DNA of 64,000 bases from Hyphodiscus hymeniophilus (lineage: Eukaryota; Ascomycota; Leotiomycetes; Helotiales; Hyphodiscaceae). Made by a program: the position numbers and the translations under genes. The DNA is taken from contig VNKQ01000002.1 of assembly GCA_016508695.1 (NCBI GenBank), positions 620,001 through 684,000 of the forward strand, written 5' to 3'. The notes under the pieces are model-generated. The model made no database searches, was not told the origin of the DNA, and saw only the letters and a program-made list of their open reading frames with translations. Within the stretch, counting starts at the first letter, position 1. Each line of letters starts with the position of its first letter. This document shows, in pieces, positions 10,254 to 22,862 of the stretch.

Positions 10254-10985
10254 TCAGCTCCCACCCACGTTCTTGGTGTATGTGATCTTCTCCACGTTAA
10301 CACTCTCAACTCCGTTCGCGTCTTTTCTCAATTGGTAGACGTAGAGCGTCAATCCAATACCCTGGACCTGTATTGCGGCAAATTAGCACATCCTCCTACT
10401 ATCTATTTCATTTCACCCCAACATCCTCCCGCAGAGAAGGTGGACTCACATCCATCAAACAAAAACTCGGCACCATCTCCTCTCCTTCCCCCACCGCCCC
10501 CGTAGTCATCGCCCCCGTCGCACTGCCAGGATTGACGAAAAATTTGTTCTCATACTCATACGCATCAAACCTGTGCGTGCCACCCCAACACAACACATCC
10601 ACATCCAGCTTATTCGCTTCCGCCATCATGAGATCCATCTCCTGCGGGGCGACCATTGTGAAGCCCTCCAAGAACCCTATGCGCAGGGAGCCATGCGTGA
10701 CGACTTGCGAGAGAGGTAGGGAAGTGGCGTCCGAGTCGAAGCGGCCCTTCACGATCTTGAGATCGGGCGCGATGGAGCGCAGGTAATCGTAGGTGGGTTT
10801 GTCGGTCAGGTTACCCAGGCAGAGCGTTTGGCCTATCTTGCCTGGTGTGAGGAGTTTCTTGAACTGCGAAACAGGTCAAATTGGTCCTTTGGAGTAGGGG
10901 TCAGGGCACAAACTTTGGCAGGTATGTCGAGAGCGCGGTCCGGGATGTGAAGGTCCCCAATTACGAGAACGAGGCGAGATGTCAT
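10254..10985 (-). CDS. vps29: Retromer subunit Vps29
   Basis: Three exons (10985-10914, 10863-10450, 10367-10254), with introns of 50 and 82 nt (GTTTGT...CGCAG, GTGAGT...TACAG), give 199 residues in consistent phase. It has the metallophosphoesterase fold of Vps29: GDLHIP at residues 10-15, GNLTDKPTYDYLR near 41, VVTHGSLRIGF, LCWGGTHRFDAYEYENKFFVNPGSATGA, and a C-terminal YVYQLRKD strand. Vps29 binds Vps35 in the retromer coat for endosome-to-Golgi recycling. The HGH segment that human Vps29 carries after the IG strand is replaced here by LEGF, so the metal site looks incomplete, fitting a scaffold rather than an enzyme. The long C-terminal extension after YQLRKD is in frame and ends at TGA 10256-10254. 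Confidence 0.95.
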
Positions 10986-11684
10986 GACTGCTGTGCAGGT
11001 CGAGGTTTTGGGCGCTTGGTGGGCGCTTGGTGGGCGCTTAGAATTCGTAGGGGTTATATGGAATTCGGATGACTACCTATGCTGCCTTCAGTTGCACATG
11101 TCTTGGGCGCAAAGTTGCGAGCTTCAAGTTGGAGGTCGGCGTCGGCGTTGACAAGGTCGAGCTCGGGTCAATCACGTGCAGGGTGGTGGGCCACTCTCTC
11201 TGACTTCGGTCTTTCAACCTTTCAAGCTTTGTTTACAAATCTTAATCGCTCAAAACATTGAATGATTTGGACTTATCAGTAAACCATCAGGCTTCCTTGG
11301 CGGCTCTTAAGTAAAAGCAACAGCAGTGCTCAAGATTAAAACCAACAGCGGAAGTTTAAGTCGTTAAACTGTTCAAACCATCTTAATTCTCCAAGCGATT
11401 GGGATCTTGTGCAGCAGTTGTCACAATACAGTCGTTACCCTATTCTTAGCAAGAATATCAGCGTAGTGTCTTGAGTAATGTGAATTGCTTCTTGGTTCTC
11501 TAATTTTCTGCAAACAATTGTTGCCCTCTAATTTACGCCGTGCCCAAGTCTATTGTCTATTGCATCCACCCCGCTCCCTTGCTTGCTCCAATAACATTAC
11601 ACCCAAACCGAATATGAAATTGATTACAGTGATGCGTCACAAAAGAGATCTGGAGAGAACAAAGTGAGAGTAATACTCCCAGCG
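10986..11684. other. Intergenic region upstream of vps29
   Basis: This is the promoter of vps29 and the 3' flank of the zinc-cluster gene. An 11-bp direct repeat (GGGCGCTTGGT, just under three copies) lies at 11010-11040, about 25 bp upstream of the vps29 start codon. Nothing else is recognisable. Confidence 0.5.
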
Positions 11685-14190
11685 CTAAAAATCGTAAGCT
11701 AAACTTTCAGCAACATCTTCATGCAGATCGTCTGTCGTCAGTTCTGCGGTATGAAGCGCCGAATCTACATCCAGTCCATTATCTTCGAATATGCGTTTCA
11801 AGTAATCCGCAGTGCTGGTGATTCCAACCGCTTCCCAATTCTCTTGCTGTACAGCATACTGAGCCAGCTTGTAGTCTTCAACACGCGAGGCGTCTTCACC
11901 TCCCGGCTTGTTTGAGGGGGTGGAGAAGTCGTCGGTAAGCGGGTCGTAAGAACCGGAACTTGCAATGAACAAACGAATCGCGAGGTGGAGATATGTCTTG
12001 GCTCCAACTGATGAATTGAACGAAGCACCAACGCCTACGAGGCTGATGAGAGCTTTCCTGTCGATGCTTTGAATGCAGAGGCTGTAGAAGACCGATAGAC
12101 GCCAGGACTTGCTGCGCATGTTTTCCTTCTTGAAGAAGACTTGCGATAACTCAGCAAGGTATTTTGTAAGAGCGGAATTCAACCGCGCGATGCAGTCGAT
12201 CTTACAGGCGAACGGGTCACAGGATCGATGTGAGATAATGTCAAGGAATCCGGAATACTTCAATCTCAAAGCTTCTAGACAGCTGCGGAGGCAGACCAGG
12301 GATTGGGCGATTAATTGGTCCTATAAATTTCTCTGTAAATATCGATTCGAGGTAAGGCATCTAGATAACTCACGGTGTCTGTTTTGACCCGAAATATCGC
12401 TGAGGCTCTCATCAAGATGAGAACATGCCCAGGATTGCCCAGGATCCGCTGTGACAGAGGACAATCGAAAGATTCCCACAGGATAGCGAGAATGCACTCG
12501 TCAAGCGGGATGAGCATGGCTGGAAAGGATGATTGAAAGATGAGATCCTGTTATCTCGAAAGATACTGAGAGAAGGCCACCGGTCTGTTAGACTTTGAAA
12601 GAAAGGATCGATACCAGCTTCGTTCTGGGAGATAGGCTTCGCGTCTACAGGAGTGTGCTCCGGGCGTCGTTTGATTGCTTGATACGAATACCCGTTGGCA
12701 CGCATGCATAATACTTCGCATTTTTGGTTGTCGGAGGATTTCGGATTCGCGGACCTTCCAGAAGGGGGTTGTTGGCATAAAACAATTGGAAGCATTGATG
12801 TCTTGATAGTCCCTCTCATACAAACGACCGAACGCCAATGTGACCGTGGGGAGCTTCTCGGGCAAGCATCACACATGGTTTCCGGACCACACTACTCATG
12901 ATCAGTACATAATAAGATCTCCGAAATCTTGTGAAGCCCTTACCTGTTTTCTCAAGAACTTACATCTCCAGCAAGCACCTGCTGCAGCGACAGCTGTCAT
13001 TGCAGCCCGGGCAATAGCTCCTAAAGGTCCTTGCCGTCCCGCTGATGCTGAAGATGACCGGGCAGGTCGCGAGTCAAAGACGAACTCCTGAAATCCTGCT
13101 GTGTTATCTGACTGACAGACACCCGACTTTCTGTTGAACATCTTTGACACTCTGTTTCGTCCACGGCTACTCCTGACACTGCTGATAGAGCCTGCTCTAC
13201 TGCCAGCTTGTCGCGAGCTGGAACAGCGAAGCATCAGATAAGCTTGCACATATTTCTTCTTGTCCAGTGGTAGGACATACTGGCGTTGCGACGAAAGAGG
13301 AGCAACTGAGCTGATCATTATATTCCGACGATATAGAAGAGTCTTCGCAACAAACTCCACGGCACGAAAAGCCAGAGTTGAGGACCCTATTTTCCATGTT
13401 CAGTTGTGCTGGATTCAAGGTTTTGTCAATGTCAGCTTGAGCAGATTGATCATAGAACGAGTCTGAACATTGAACAGAATCCTGAGTGCTTGGGAACCCA
13501 GAGTATGTATCCACGATTCCCGGAGGTCCCGAAAACATGATATCGTGCTCTTCCACTTGCAGTTCCTTAACATTGGCGATCCAGTTGAAGTTGACTGACA
13601 TTTCTGGGACTTCATCCAAATCAAAGCTGAAGCTGTCAAATTCAAGCTCGTAGCCCGGTTCCTTCGTATGTGCAGCTGTGAAATATGGCTGTGAAGCTAT
13701 ATTCACATCCAGTGAGCTACCGGTAAGGGTGTCGGAGCCTCGCCTGTCGACAATTGATTGCCTGCCTTCCCTTTCAAGTGTGTCAGCTTCAGATACATAC
13801 GAGTCGGCAACCCTAGATATTCTAGCCTCCTGGGGCGCGAGGAAGTATTCGTATTGAAGGCCCAGCCCATGCGCAAATAAGTGCAATGCCTTCTGTTTCA
13901 GAGTACATGGCTGACTGAATCGGACTTCTGGCAGTGAGAGGTCAACTTGGAAGCGCACAAGTGTAGAATACAGCGATAGGTTTGCAGAATCATTCATGTC
14001 TGTCAAAACATTAGTGAGACCCTCTTCAAGTCAATGGATTACCTGCCGATGCCCATGGAACCTGCTGGGAGATCCATGCTGACAACTCATGAATCAGGGT
14101 TACCATTACGGTTTTGATGCAGGAGGAGTCGGAGATGGCTATCTCTACTCTATGACAGGTCCGAAGTTTGTTCACTTGAGAATCAGGCAT
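11685..14190 (-). CDS. Fungal protein with a central Zn2Cys6-type cluster (putative transcription regulator)
   Basis: My best model has six exons: 14190-14043, 13999-13361, 13305-12944, 12891-12615, 12519-12374 and 12320-11685, about 735 residues. Junctions 14042-14000, 12943-12892 (CAG|GTAAGG...GTAG|TGT) and 12373-12321 (GTGAGT...TATAG) are well supported. The junction 13360-13306 and the one at 12614-12520 (alternative 12648-12548) are guesses that keep frame. The spliced product has Cys374, 377, 384, 390, 393 and 407 in the pattern CWRC-x6-C-x5-C-x2-C-x13-C, a binuclear zinc cluster with a long last loop, preceded by GRQGPLGAIARAAM. The cluster is central, not N-terminal as in most Zn2Cys6 factors. 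The C-terminal half includes LDECILAILWESFDC and LSQVFFKKENMRSKSWRLSVFYSLCIQS, matching a widespread fungal family of uncharacterised regulators. The start codon is uncertain. Confidence 0.65.
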
Positions 14191-17100
14191 TTGGAACTGT
14201 GGGGTATATATGACCTCAATGCTGCGCCAGACACTTACTTAGACACCACTTATCGACCATTTCAAAGACGCATGGTGGTCCTTCCAAAATACATGCGACC
14301 TTGCCTGTTTAGGAGGACCGAAGCAAATTTTCCAACAACGGGTGGTGATAGGTAAGGTATCTTCAGCCTCGTTTGCCTTATTCCAATGGCTTGCACTGAG
14401 TTTGCAATGCATATCAAAATCACGTGTCTTGACATGAGCTGGTTCATGACTTTCAAGAAAGTGTCTGAAATCGATATATCAATGTGAAGGATTCATATGA
14501 AAATGAGAAGTTTGGAAGCTCTGACTTGGTGGAGGGTTTAAACGAAGTAACCATTGTTCCTGGTCGTATATGTTCTGAGATGTATATACCGAGAAGGAGT
14601 TGCTTCCAGCCACAAAACTATCAGTCTAGGTAAGGCCTCGCACGAGAGGACTTCGTCTGGCTTTTCCACACTTGGTTCTGGTATCAGAGACATCCTAGAC
14701 TCTTCTATTATCTTGTCTCGTTCTCTACCGACCACATTCAATGCGGCGCAAAAGTGACCTTACAGTATCCGTATGTCAGGATCTTCCAAGCACACTCAAT
14801 CTCATGAGGACATGTGCACCCATCATCATGCTCCTCACTTTACGAGCCAGAGAAGCCTCGGCACTAAATTAAAAACCGGCATAGACCCACGATTCAGGGC
14901 TTCTTGACATTGGAGCAGGAACGATTGATCGAAAGGCGCTGCACAAGCGGTACAACCTAGAGGCGCACACCACGTGTTCTCGTGATCATCGAAGTGGTGT
15001 GATATAAAACCCAGTAGCACCATATTACAAGGCAGCTTGACGGCCTGAAAATGACAGATAAGGAGAAGGACAATGATTGACGGCCTACACTGCCGCATCC
15101 TTAACAGGTTGATCGCGCCGCATACAAACAGACAAACGATCCTGGACAAAATTTCAACAACTATGGTAGACTTTGATAAACATTTAGTTTACCTAAGACG
15201 AGATCTAGCAGCCACAGCAACGTCGGAGAGGGGTGCAGATCTCTCAGATTGGGGAAGAAAGGGGGTGTGAAGCGAAAACAAAGGGATAGGGGCCCTCGGC
15301 TACGAGAAGATGGCCGTCTCCAAAACTTTCCAGAGCAGGGGACTCATGCAGTGCAAGTTGATCGCAACAAGGATCGAATACTCGAGTCACTCAAGATGGG
15401 AGGGTGGTTCTACAGCAGCAAGGCTCTTATTGCAACTTTCGATGATCGAGGCTACTCGGCTTCGGACTGAGGATTGAACCTCCGAATTTGGCGCCAAGAC
15501 CTCGTTGAAATCCGAGACCCTGATGCCAAGTAAACAGTAGTCATAGAATCCGGAGAAGTTGTAAATTTCAGAACTGGTGCAAGGCTCTGAAATGCATAGG
15601 AGCGATATATACCCTTTACCAGTAGTTGAACCTTGGGAGGGAAGACCACACTACTGTACGCCGAGACATCCGGCAGGCGAATGCAACGCCATTGCTTCCG
15701 CACTTCCTTGAGTTTCTTCCTCGTCGTTGTGCCTGTTCTTTATGGCGGTTGGTCGGAGAGAGCCGATCTTTGGACTTGCATGCCATGGTTGTTGGTCTGC
15801 CTTTGATTCCGTAATAAAATTCAAGGCGAGAATCAAAAAGAGGAAGCTCCAACCTCTTGTGACACAAAGATACCGCACTTTCAAAGGTCATTCGTCCTTG
15901 TAACACAGGCGACTCAGGTGCCCCATTTTAGCTACACGGTCTCTCAACGAGATTGAGATATGCGGCTCCTACTGAATCTTGTCCCATGCTCCTCGCTCGT
16001 ACTGCTTCATTTCCTCTGAGACAGTGTCAAAGCCTACGGTAGGCTACTGTCTTGTTAGGCAGGCTTTTGCGAAGCGTGTAAAGAGACCACGCACGCAAAA
16101 CCGCTCTTGTACATCTTAAACGAATGGAGAGCCTTGGAGTACGTAACTACCAGCCTATGTCGTATGGTGGTAGTCCCCATTTTTGAATACAACGCAGACA
16201 TTCGACAACTAGCCAGCAGGAATGCATGGGGCAGTGTTCTCTGGGACATGCAGGAAGAAGGCGGGGTCGCGTCATGGTGCTCTAGCCTGCAATTCATTGG
16301 ACGCCATGAAGGAATGCGGGGAAGTTTGGAAGCTCAGAGCTTGGTCTAATTCGACGACCATGTGCGATCCGTGGTCACACGAATGCAGTTTTGGATGTGA
16401 AGGTAATACGTCTGTTTTGTGGCGACTGTTGGATGGATGCTGCAATGCGGAGGATTCGAGCGGGCGAAGAAGGTTGGGAAAATGGGACCCTGATGGTACG
16501 ATAGCGGGAGAGCCCGCTCGTGGCAGTCTGCCCTAGGGATCTTCAGTCCTTGACAGACTTGCCAAATATCCAAGTTCACTTTCACTTTGCATCTAAGCCC
16601 GAATTGGACCTGTCGCCAATTAACCAAATATTGAAATACCGCTTGTTCCTGCGGCCATTGAGCAGCGGCCAACAACCAGAACTCCCATTTGTCGACCCCA
16701 CGCACTTTCATATGGAGGGTTGATTATCGTAAAATACGGGGCAATTGCTTGAGAGTGGCCTGGGCATTCGGACATTAACCACAAGAATCGACTCCGAAGT
16801 GTTGGAGCTGCAGGAGCCCTCTGTCAACATCGTTTACTGAAGGACGTTTCCAATGCCGCTGCAGGGAAAAGGTGGGGGATCCGGAGGACGAACTGCTCTC
16901 ATCCTCAATATCCGGTGCGGCCAATGAGCGATGTAAATGAGGACGTTCAAGCGGCATCTGGGGCCCTCAGCTAGGGAGAAGTACAGGGTAGCACTGTGCA
17001 ATTCGATGATTGCTGTAGGGGTCTGATGTGGCGATATTACGAGTCAACTTTTCTTCCTCCAAAGCCTCTGTACAGCAGGCATTGAAACAGATTGCAGCAA

Positions 17101-20100
17101 GCGAAAGAGAAGGATCCAACGACGTTGCTTAAGTTTGATGTTATTGACATCTAAAACGGATTCGCATGCAGCGGGCGATGAATGTGGGGAGATGAGAGAC
17201 ATAATCGATTTGTGTCTCAAATTCGTTATCAAGGCAAGCTCGGGAAAATCGATCGACTTCTTGGTGTCTCCAACGGACAGCACCACTGCGACATGAAGCC
17301 ATCGTGAAGTGTTACGGAACGGGCGATGGCCAGTCAGAGGTCCGTCATGAAGGTTCTATGTAGTCGTCGCCGAAAGCAGGCAGATTGCAAAAGCAGGGTG
17401 TATCAATGCCTATCTCGAAGACGCCTTCGTGGCTCCAGCGAGCTGATGTCGCTGGAAAGGGCACAGCAAGCCGATGGAAAGAGACGTGGGGGTGGAACCA
17501 ACGGATCGCATTCACATGGCCTGAGTATTCGCAAGCCTGTCTCGCTGCCCTCTCGCCATCCAAGGAAACCGGGGGCGGGTTAGGGTTGTATGCAAGCAGG
17601 GAAGAAATGGTGTTGGAATCCATGCGATGGCCAATTGAGACAGAACGTTTCATGCAGGAGAGAGCAGGCAAGTTTTCGAGTCTAAGCTCATAAGGTTAGA
17701 GAGACAAAGTCTATCAGATTCGCGATGGGACTTCCATCATAGGGGGCCTGTGTGCTTGCAGTAGTGCACCCAGCCTTGGTTGTCAAGAGAAAAAACAGAA
17801 GTCTAATACCTTTACGAGAATAGATCTAGTTGTTTTGATTGGCCGGACAGACCTGCTTGAATTGCAGAATGTGGGCAGCAGGGATTGAGACAAGACCATG
17901 TGGAGGTGGGTCAAGACCTGACTCAAGAATCAAGATCAAGATCAAGAACTCCGAAACTCACGATACTTGGAATGAAATGCCTGAAGAGGAGAAAGCATTG
18001 CAGCTTTTGTGGATGACCTTCATATCTGGCATACCGAGGTAGGTTCCCTGCGTGCACGGCGTGTTTTGCCATATTCAAAGCGTGCTCCGTGGCTGTACTC
18101 ATGCCCACTGAATAGGGTTGCCCGACCTACTTTTGCGGCCCGTTCAGTTAGTAGCGGTAATCCTGTGGACTGCCTCTAGCCTCAGCCATCCAATATGGAA
18201 TTCGATCCTGATGATTCATCTGTATGTAGACAAGGTGGGATGAGGGACGATTCGACGAAAGATAGGGTAATTGTTTCGGAGAATAAGCCTCGGATGATTA
18301 CTCGTAATGTCCTATGCGCGTCTTTGAACGTCTGTAAGCAGAATTGTGCTCACCAAGCAACCTTCCCACGTCTGGCTTCACAATTCCAAAGACTTTGATT
18401 CGTGATAGCGCTTACGGCAGCTGACGAAGTGGTTATATTGGACAACGTGATCCAAATCATTCTCAGGTTCCCTGGTATATAGCGCCTCACGAATCAGGAA
18501 GAAGCTGAATCATTCGCAAGCTCAGCTCGTAAAGTGTCAGAAGACGGCACGGTACGGCCGAGCAAGGCTGAGACCCTTTGCCCTGAGCAACCATCATCAC
18601 ATCATCCATCGTGAGACTGAACCAAGTCGTGATCCGTGTCAAGTCTTGATCTGGAGCTGATCCAGATCCTTAACTTGACGCTAATAATCCACAGTTCCAT
18701 TTCAGTTGCGGGCCTGACGTCTCGATACCATGTGCCAAAGTAATTGACTCAGATACATTGCGCGGCGTGTGCACTATCCTGCTCTGCTTCATCACTGTGG
18801 ATATTTGGACATGCGCTCGGAATAAGTCGTAAACCCCCACTCGAACCATTGCACTGTACAATGAAGTCTATCTGATCATCGACCAGCATCTGGGCCTTGC
18901 TGGGAGCGCCTCAGCACCGTGTAAATACCGGCTGCTCGAATAGAGTAAAGTTCCGCAAAAAAGTGTGCGCTTTGACTTTAGCCTCGAGATAGAGAACACA
19001 TGGCTGGTACCGTAAAGGAGAGGATGTATGAAACGGACTAAGGAAGATAAGAACTTTATATTGGTATGCATTGGTAGTTTGTTAAGATTATGGGAGTTTT
19101 CGAGCATCCGGATTCTAGACCTAGGCTTGGTGAACGAGTGTGCGATACCAAGTTGCAGCTACTGAGCTGAACCTTGTGCTTGTCTACAAAGTTTTCTCGT
19201 GCTCTGACTCTCAGCCGTTACAGCTTGTTCATACTGTAGAGCAATAGCAGCATGAAGTTATGAAAATTGAGGCGAGATGTTCTCAAACAGCCGCAGTGCA
19301 TAAAATGCAATCATCAGAATCGCATCCAATGAGATCAGTGTGTCCGCTTCCTGGAGTCTACCGTCCGAAGATCGTTGTCCCCCACCATTGTGGACACTGG
19401 GTGATTCACTGATTGGACGACAAAATTGTCTAGGATGACGCAAATCATATATCAATATGGAGCACTGATCGCAGCAATCTCCGTCGCAGACTCTTAGGTC
19501 AAACTACGCTCTTTTCACAGTTGCCGCCGCTGCAAATCATTATTCGTCTGGCCTTGCGATGAACAGAGCGTCAAGACATCATCCGCCCCAGTCGATTTCT
19601 CCATGGCGATTTCAGCCGTATTTGGTAAAGTGAGGTCCGTACCTCCGTAGTACGAGTCAATTCTCCGATCATTTAAATGAGGAGAGGGGTTCCATCGCAT
19701 CTAAACGCGCAGTACTTCGTAAATTTGGGATCGAGGTTCTGGCGGCAAACTGATATCCATCCCACTCCAGGATTGATATGCTGTTGGCTTCATCGAATCA
19801 TGGCCTCGATGCCATTAACCGATGCGTACCCTGATTTGCGGCGCAAATTGCGCAGGCCGACGCTATCAACCAGTCAGAAGAAGGCACTCGACTCGTTGCA
19901 AATACCTTGTGGTGCCTGCATTCTGATGTTGGGTTATCGGTGGAGCTGGTCATCATGATTTAAACATTGTACTAACATAGAAACCGTCTTTAGTGGTTTT
20001 GGGAATCCAAAGCTGATAATTCGTTTGAGAGGATTCTTTGGCGGCGGTCCATAAAGGCATGATGAGATCGGTGCCTGCTCCAGTCTTCTTTCGTTCTTGA

Positions 20101-21467
20101 CTTCTTGTGCGATCATGCGATGGTCGACGAACGCCCGTTTCGACTATGAATTACTTCGTATGGGATCTGGGAGGCGAAGTTACTCTATTCCAGAGCCTGG
20201 CAGGCTTGGGATCCGCTACGGAGTGGACCGAACCCTTTCTGGCGTCAAATAGCGCATCGTGGTGGGGGAACAGATCGATGCAGGTTGAGCTAGAAGGGGA
20301 CTGGAGTGTCAAATTCCAACGTAGCCTGAGCCAATAGAAGGCTTGTAGGTGCTTCCTCCATGCTGGAAGAAGGCAATCTGGCTAGGCAGTTTCTTGTGAC
20401 CATTCAGCAGCGAGACGCACTCTGCAATTCTTCTGGCCACTTTAAACAGGCAGATGAGACTCGAGTGAGATGAAGCGTCTCAGCTTTTGGTAGCCTGCTG
20501 AGGCACGAAATAGGCAATGGCTCGTTGGATGCAAACCGCGAACGAGTTGCCCAAATCTGGTATCCGGCAGGAGGTATTTGCTCTGAGACTTTTGTCTGCA
20601 GTACGACCAGAATCCTGATGGTAAACCTTGGGGAAGCGCTCAAACAAGACTAAGGCGCTTTCTCGCCCGTAGGCATCTGAGATGAGCTGCGTGGAGACGC
20701 ATTCTCCAGTCGACAATAGTTCCCTGTCCCAGCTGTGGCAGCAGCGGGTTCCTTGTGCGGGAGGTTGAAGACGCCATTGATTGATCTTCCCCACTCAAAC
20801 ATTCCAAAGCGCCTTGTGCGACTGATGGAACCTGGCGAACTTGGCGAAGGGGGCATGCAGAGCCTTGAGAGTGCAGCGAGCGTTCCTCGTGGGTGCCTCA
20901 GACAGGCTTGCCTCCTGGCCTTCTATTGATGCAAGGTGCAAGGCCACGAAAGCGGCCCCCCATCCTCATACTCCTTCTCATCCTGCAGCTAGAATTCTTT
21001 GGGTGCTTCATCTCGCAGCGCTCAGCCAATGCCACATGGACAACCTCCTGGAGCGATTGACAGCATTGGACAGGAAACCACCGGCTCATCCCACGCTGCT
21101 GCTGTAAGGGTGTACGAGGACGGAGTGGAGGAATTTTTCGAATCCGAAATTGTGGAGAAGATCCCCCTCGAGTGAGTCGAGTGAGGAGCATACCCGCAGT
21201 GCAGTGCAACACGACTGGGGGATGCAGATCAAGGATTTTCGGCAGCCAAACCATCTTGCCCTCGTCCGTGTGGAGGTGCATTGTACAATACGTACGCCCG
21301 TAGGTAGGGAGGGACACTTCACGCGTAAAGCGGCCCCTCAGGCAAATACTGTAAACATACAGAGCGGGTGGAGGGAAGTCCGACTACTCCGAGTAGGTGG
21401 TGGTAGGTAGGTATTCAGGAAAATGATGTTCTCAGAGGATCCTCTCCCTCTTCCCTACTGTAGTCTC

Positions 21468-21493
21468 ACACCACCACCACCACCACCACCACC
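21468..21493. repeat. (CAC)n microsatellite
   Basis: About eight uninterrupted CAC/ACC units are visible, about 0.9 kb upstream of the Ecl1-like gene. Confidence 0.9.
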
Positions 21494-21533
21494 CCTCAGG
21501 CCTCCAGAGTCCACACACACACCACAAATCTGC

Positions 21534-21597
21534 TGAGCAGTGAGCAGTGGGCAGTGGGCAGTGGGCAGTGGGCAGTGGGCAGTAAATAAGTGAGCAG
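21534..21597. repeat. 7-bp minisatellite TGRGCAG
   Basis: Two TGAGCAG units (21534-21547) are followed by five TGGGCAG units (21548-21582), then TAAATAAG and one more TGAGCAG (21591-21597). The units differ only at one purine. Confidence 0.9.
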
Positions 21598-21685
21598 CTG
21601 GGTACGGGCACCCACCCATAGAGATCACATACACACATACAGATCGAGCCATGCTGCTCCTGACTTGAGCAACCACTACGGAGCT

Positions 21686-21715
21686 CTACTACTACTACTG
21701 CTACTACTACTACTG
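21686..21715. repeat. (CTA/TAC)n microsatellite
   Basis: About nine ACT/CTA trinucleotide units run here with a single interruption (CTG). Confidence 0.85.
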
Positions 21716-22373
21716 TTTACTACTTGCCTAGGTTTGGCTTGTTTCTGGCATTCTGCTTGACATCCCACGCTTTCCGAAACAGGTTTGGTGCCTCCCCCAG
21801 CAAGCCCTTTTTTGACACCACCACCATCCATTACCCACCCCCAGGCATTTTCACCTGCAGGACAAGGAAGAGGGCCAAGCCAAGCCAAACTCTCTCTCAC
21901 TCACCCTCACCCTCACGCTCACCTAACCAGCCGGCAAGGTATATGGGTGAACGTCTTCCCTCTCTTTTCGTGCCTTACCTACCCACATCTCGACACGACA
22001 TCTTCTCTTCTCTACCCCAATCCTTGGCTGTAGGGGAATGATACCATCGTCACCTTTACTGTCGTCAACACTCAGTGTCATCCACATTAGACAATCTGCT
22101 TGCACAATTAGAACATCGCCTTCTAGTCAGCAGCTTGCTTGCCATAGCCGCCTCAAACAACATCGTCACTAAACTCACAACCTACCACGGGCTCCACTTC
22201 TTGAGTCACACCATACCCTCCTCACCGACAGCCTGCGTACAACAATCAACAAAATTTCAACCTCATCCCGAATCCCAAACTTCTTAAAGAACGCTTCGCC
22301 GGCTTTTACTCGAGCTTTTCAAGCCCCCAACCACAACCCTCTTCAACTCTCTCATAACTCCAACATACACACA

Positions 22374-22862
22374 ATGTCTTTTGATATGGATTGGTCACCA
22401 GACTTCTGTCTTGCCTGTGACAGGCAAACAGATGGGAATGTCTACTGCTCAGAAGCTTGCAGGCTTGCAGAGTACGAGAAGTCTTCATCAAATTCAGGCT
22501 CTACAGCCTCGTCACCAACCTCACCTCGCGGGCTCTCATGGCCATCCACCAAGCCAGCAAGCAATGGCTTCTTCATGGAACCAGCATACAATTTCAACAA
22601 CGCAAAACCTTATGGCACAACCCCATCGTCACGAACCTTCAACTTCTACCAGCCATCAAGGCCACAAGCCTTTCCAGCCACCTTCACCTCCAAGCCAGTC
22701 TTGACGCCATCGAGCTCCCAATCAAGTCTCGTCTCGATGCGAAGCACAACCTCCTCGACGGCTACCGAGCCAGCCCAACTCTCTGACGAGTCACGAAAGG
22801 CTTTGAAGGGGTATGCCAGCTCCTTCGATCAATCTCGATATTCGAGACGTCAATCAGCATAG
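22374..22862 (+). CDS. Ecl1-family life-span regulatory factor
   Basis: This is a single exon of 162 residues. The N-terminus MSFDMDWSPDFCLACDRQ continues into TDGNVYCSEACRLAEYE, so four Cys in C-x2-C and C-x3-C pairs lie within residues 12-30. This compact zinc-binding signature defines the fungal Ecl1/'life-span regulatory factor' family. The rest is Ser/Thr/Pro-rich and disordered, ending in a small conserved-looking tail with DESRKALKGYASSFD. In fission yeast, Ecl1-type proteins extend chronological life span and respond to nutrient stress; the role here is inferred from family. The start is set by ATG 22374 in context ACACAATG. The gene is isolated, with long non-coding flanks and simple repeats upstream. 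Confidence 0.85.
   Translation: MSFDMDWSPDFCLACDRQTDGNVYCSEACRLAEYEKSSSNSGSTASSPTSPRGLSWPSTKPASNGFFMEPAYNFNNAKPYGTTPSSRTFNFYQPSRPQAFPATFTSKPVLTPSSSQSSLVSMRSTTSSTATEPAQLSDESRKALKGYASSFDQSRYSRRQSA

Larger units (their letters stand above)
14191..22373. other. Long gene-poor region (about 8.2 kb)
   Basis: All open frames are short (at most about 140 codons), overlap on both strands, and show no domain, signal peptide or splice-consistent extension that I can recognise. Base composition by eye is not strongly AT-rich, so this does not look like a heavily RIP-mutated transposon. The last kilobase before the Ecl1-like gene holds simple repeats, annotated separately, and a C/T-rich stretch likely to be promoter and 5' leader. 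Confidence 0.5.

Noticed and set aside
17345..17693. Two overlapping frames of about 100 codons on opposite strands
   Set aside because: No domain, no splice-consistent extension and no start context; mutual shadows in non-coding DNA.
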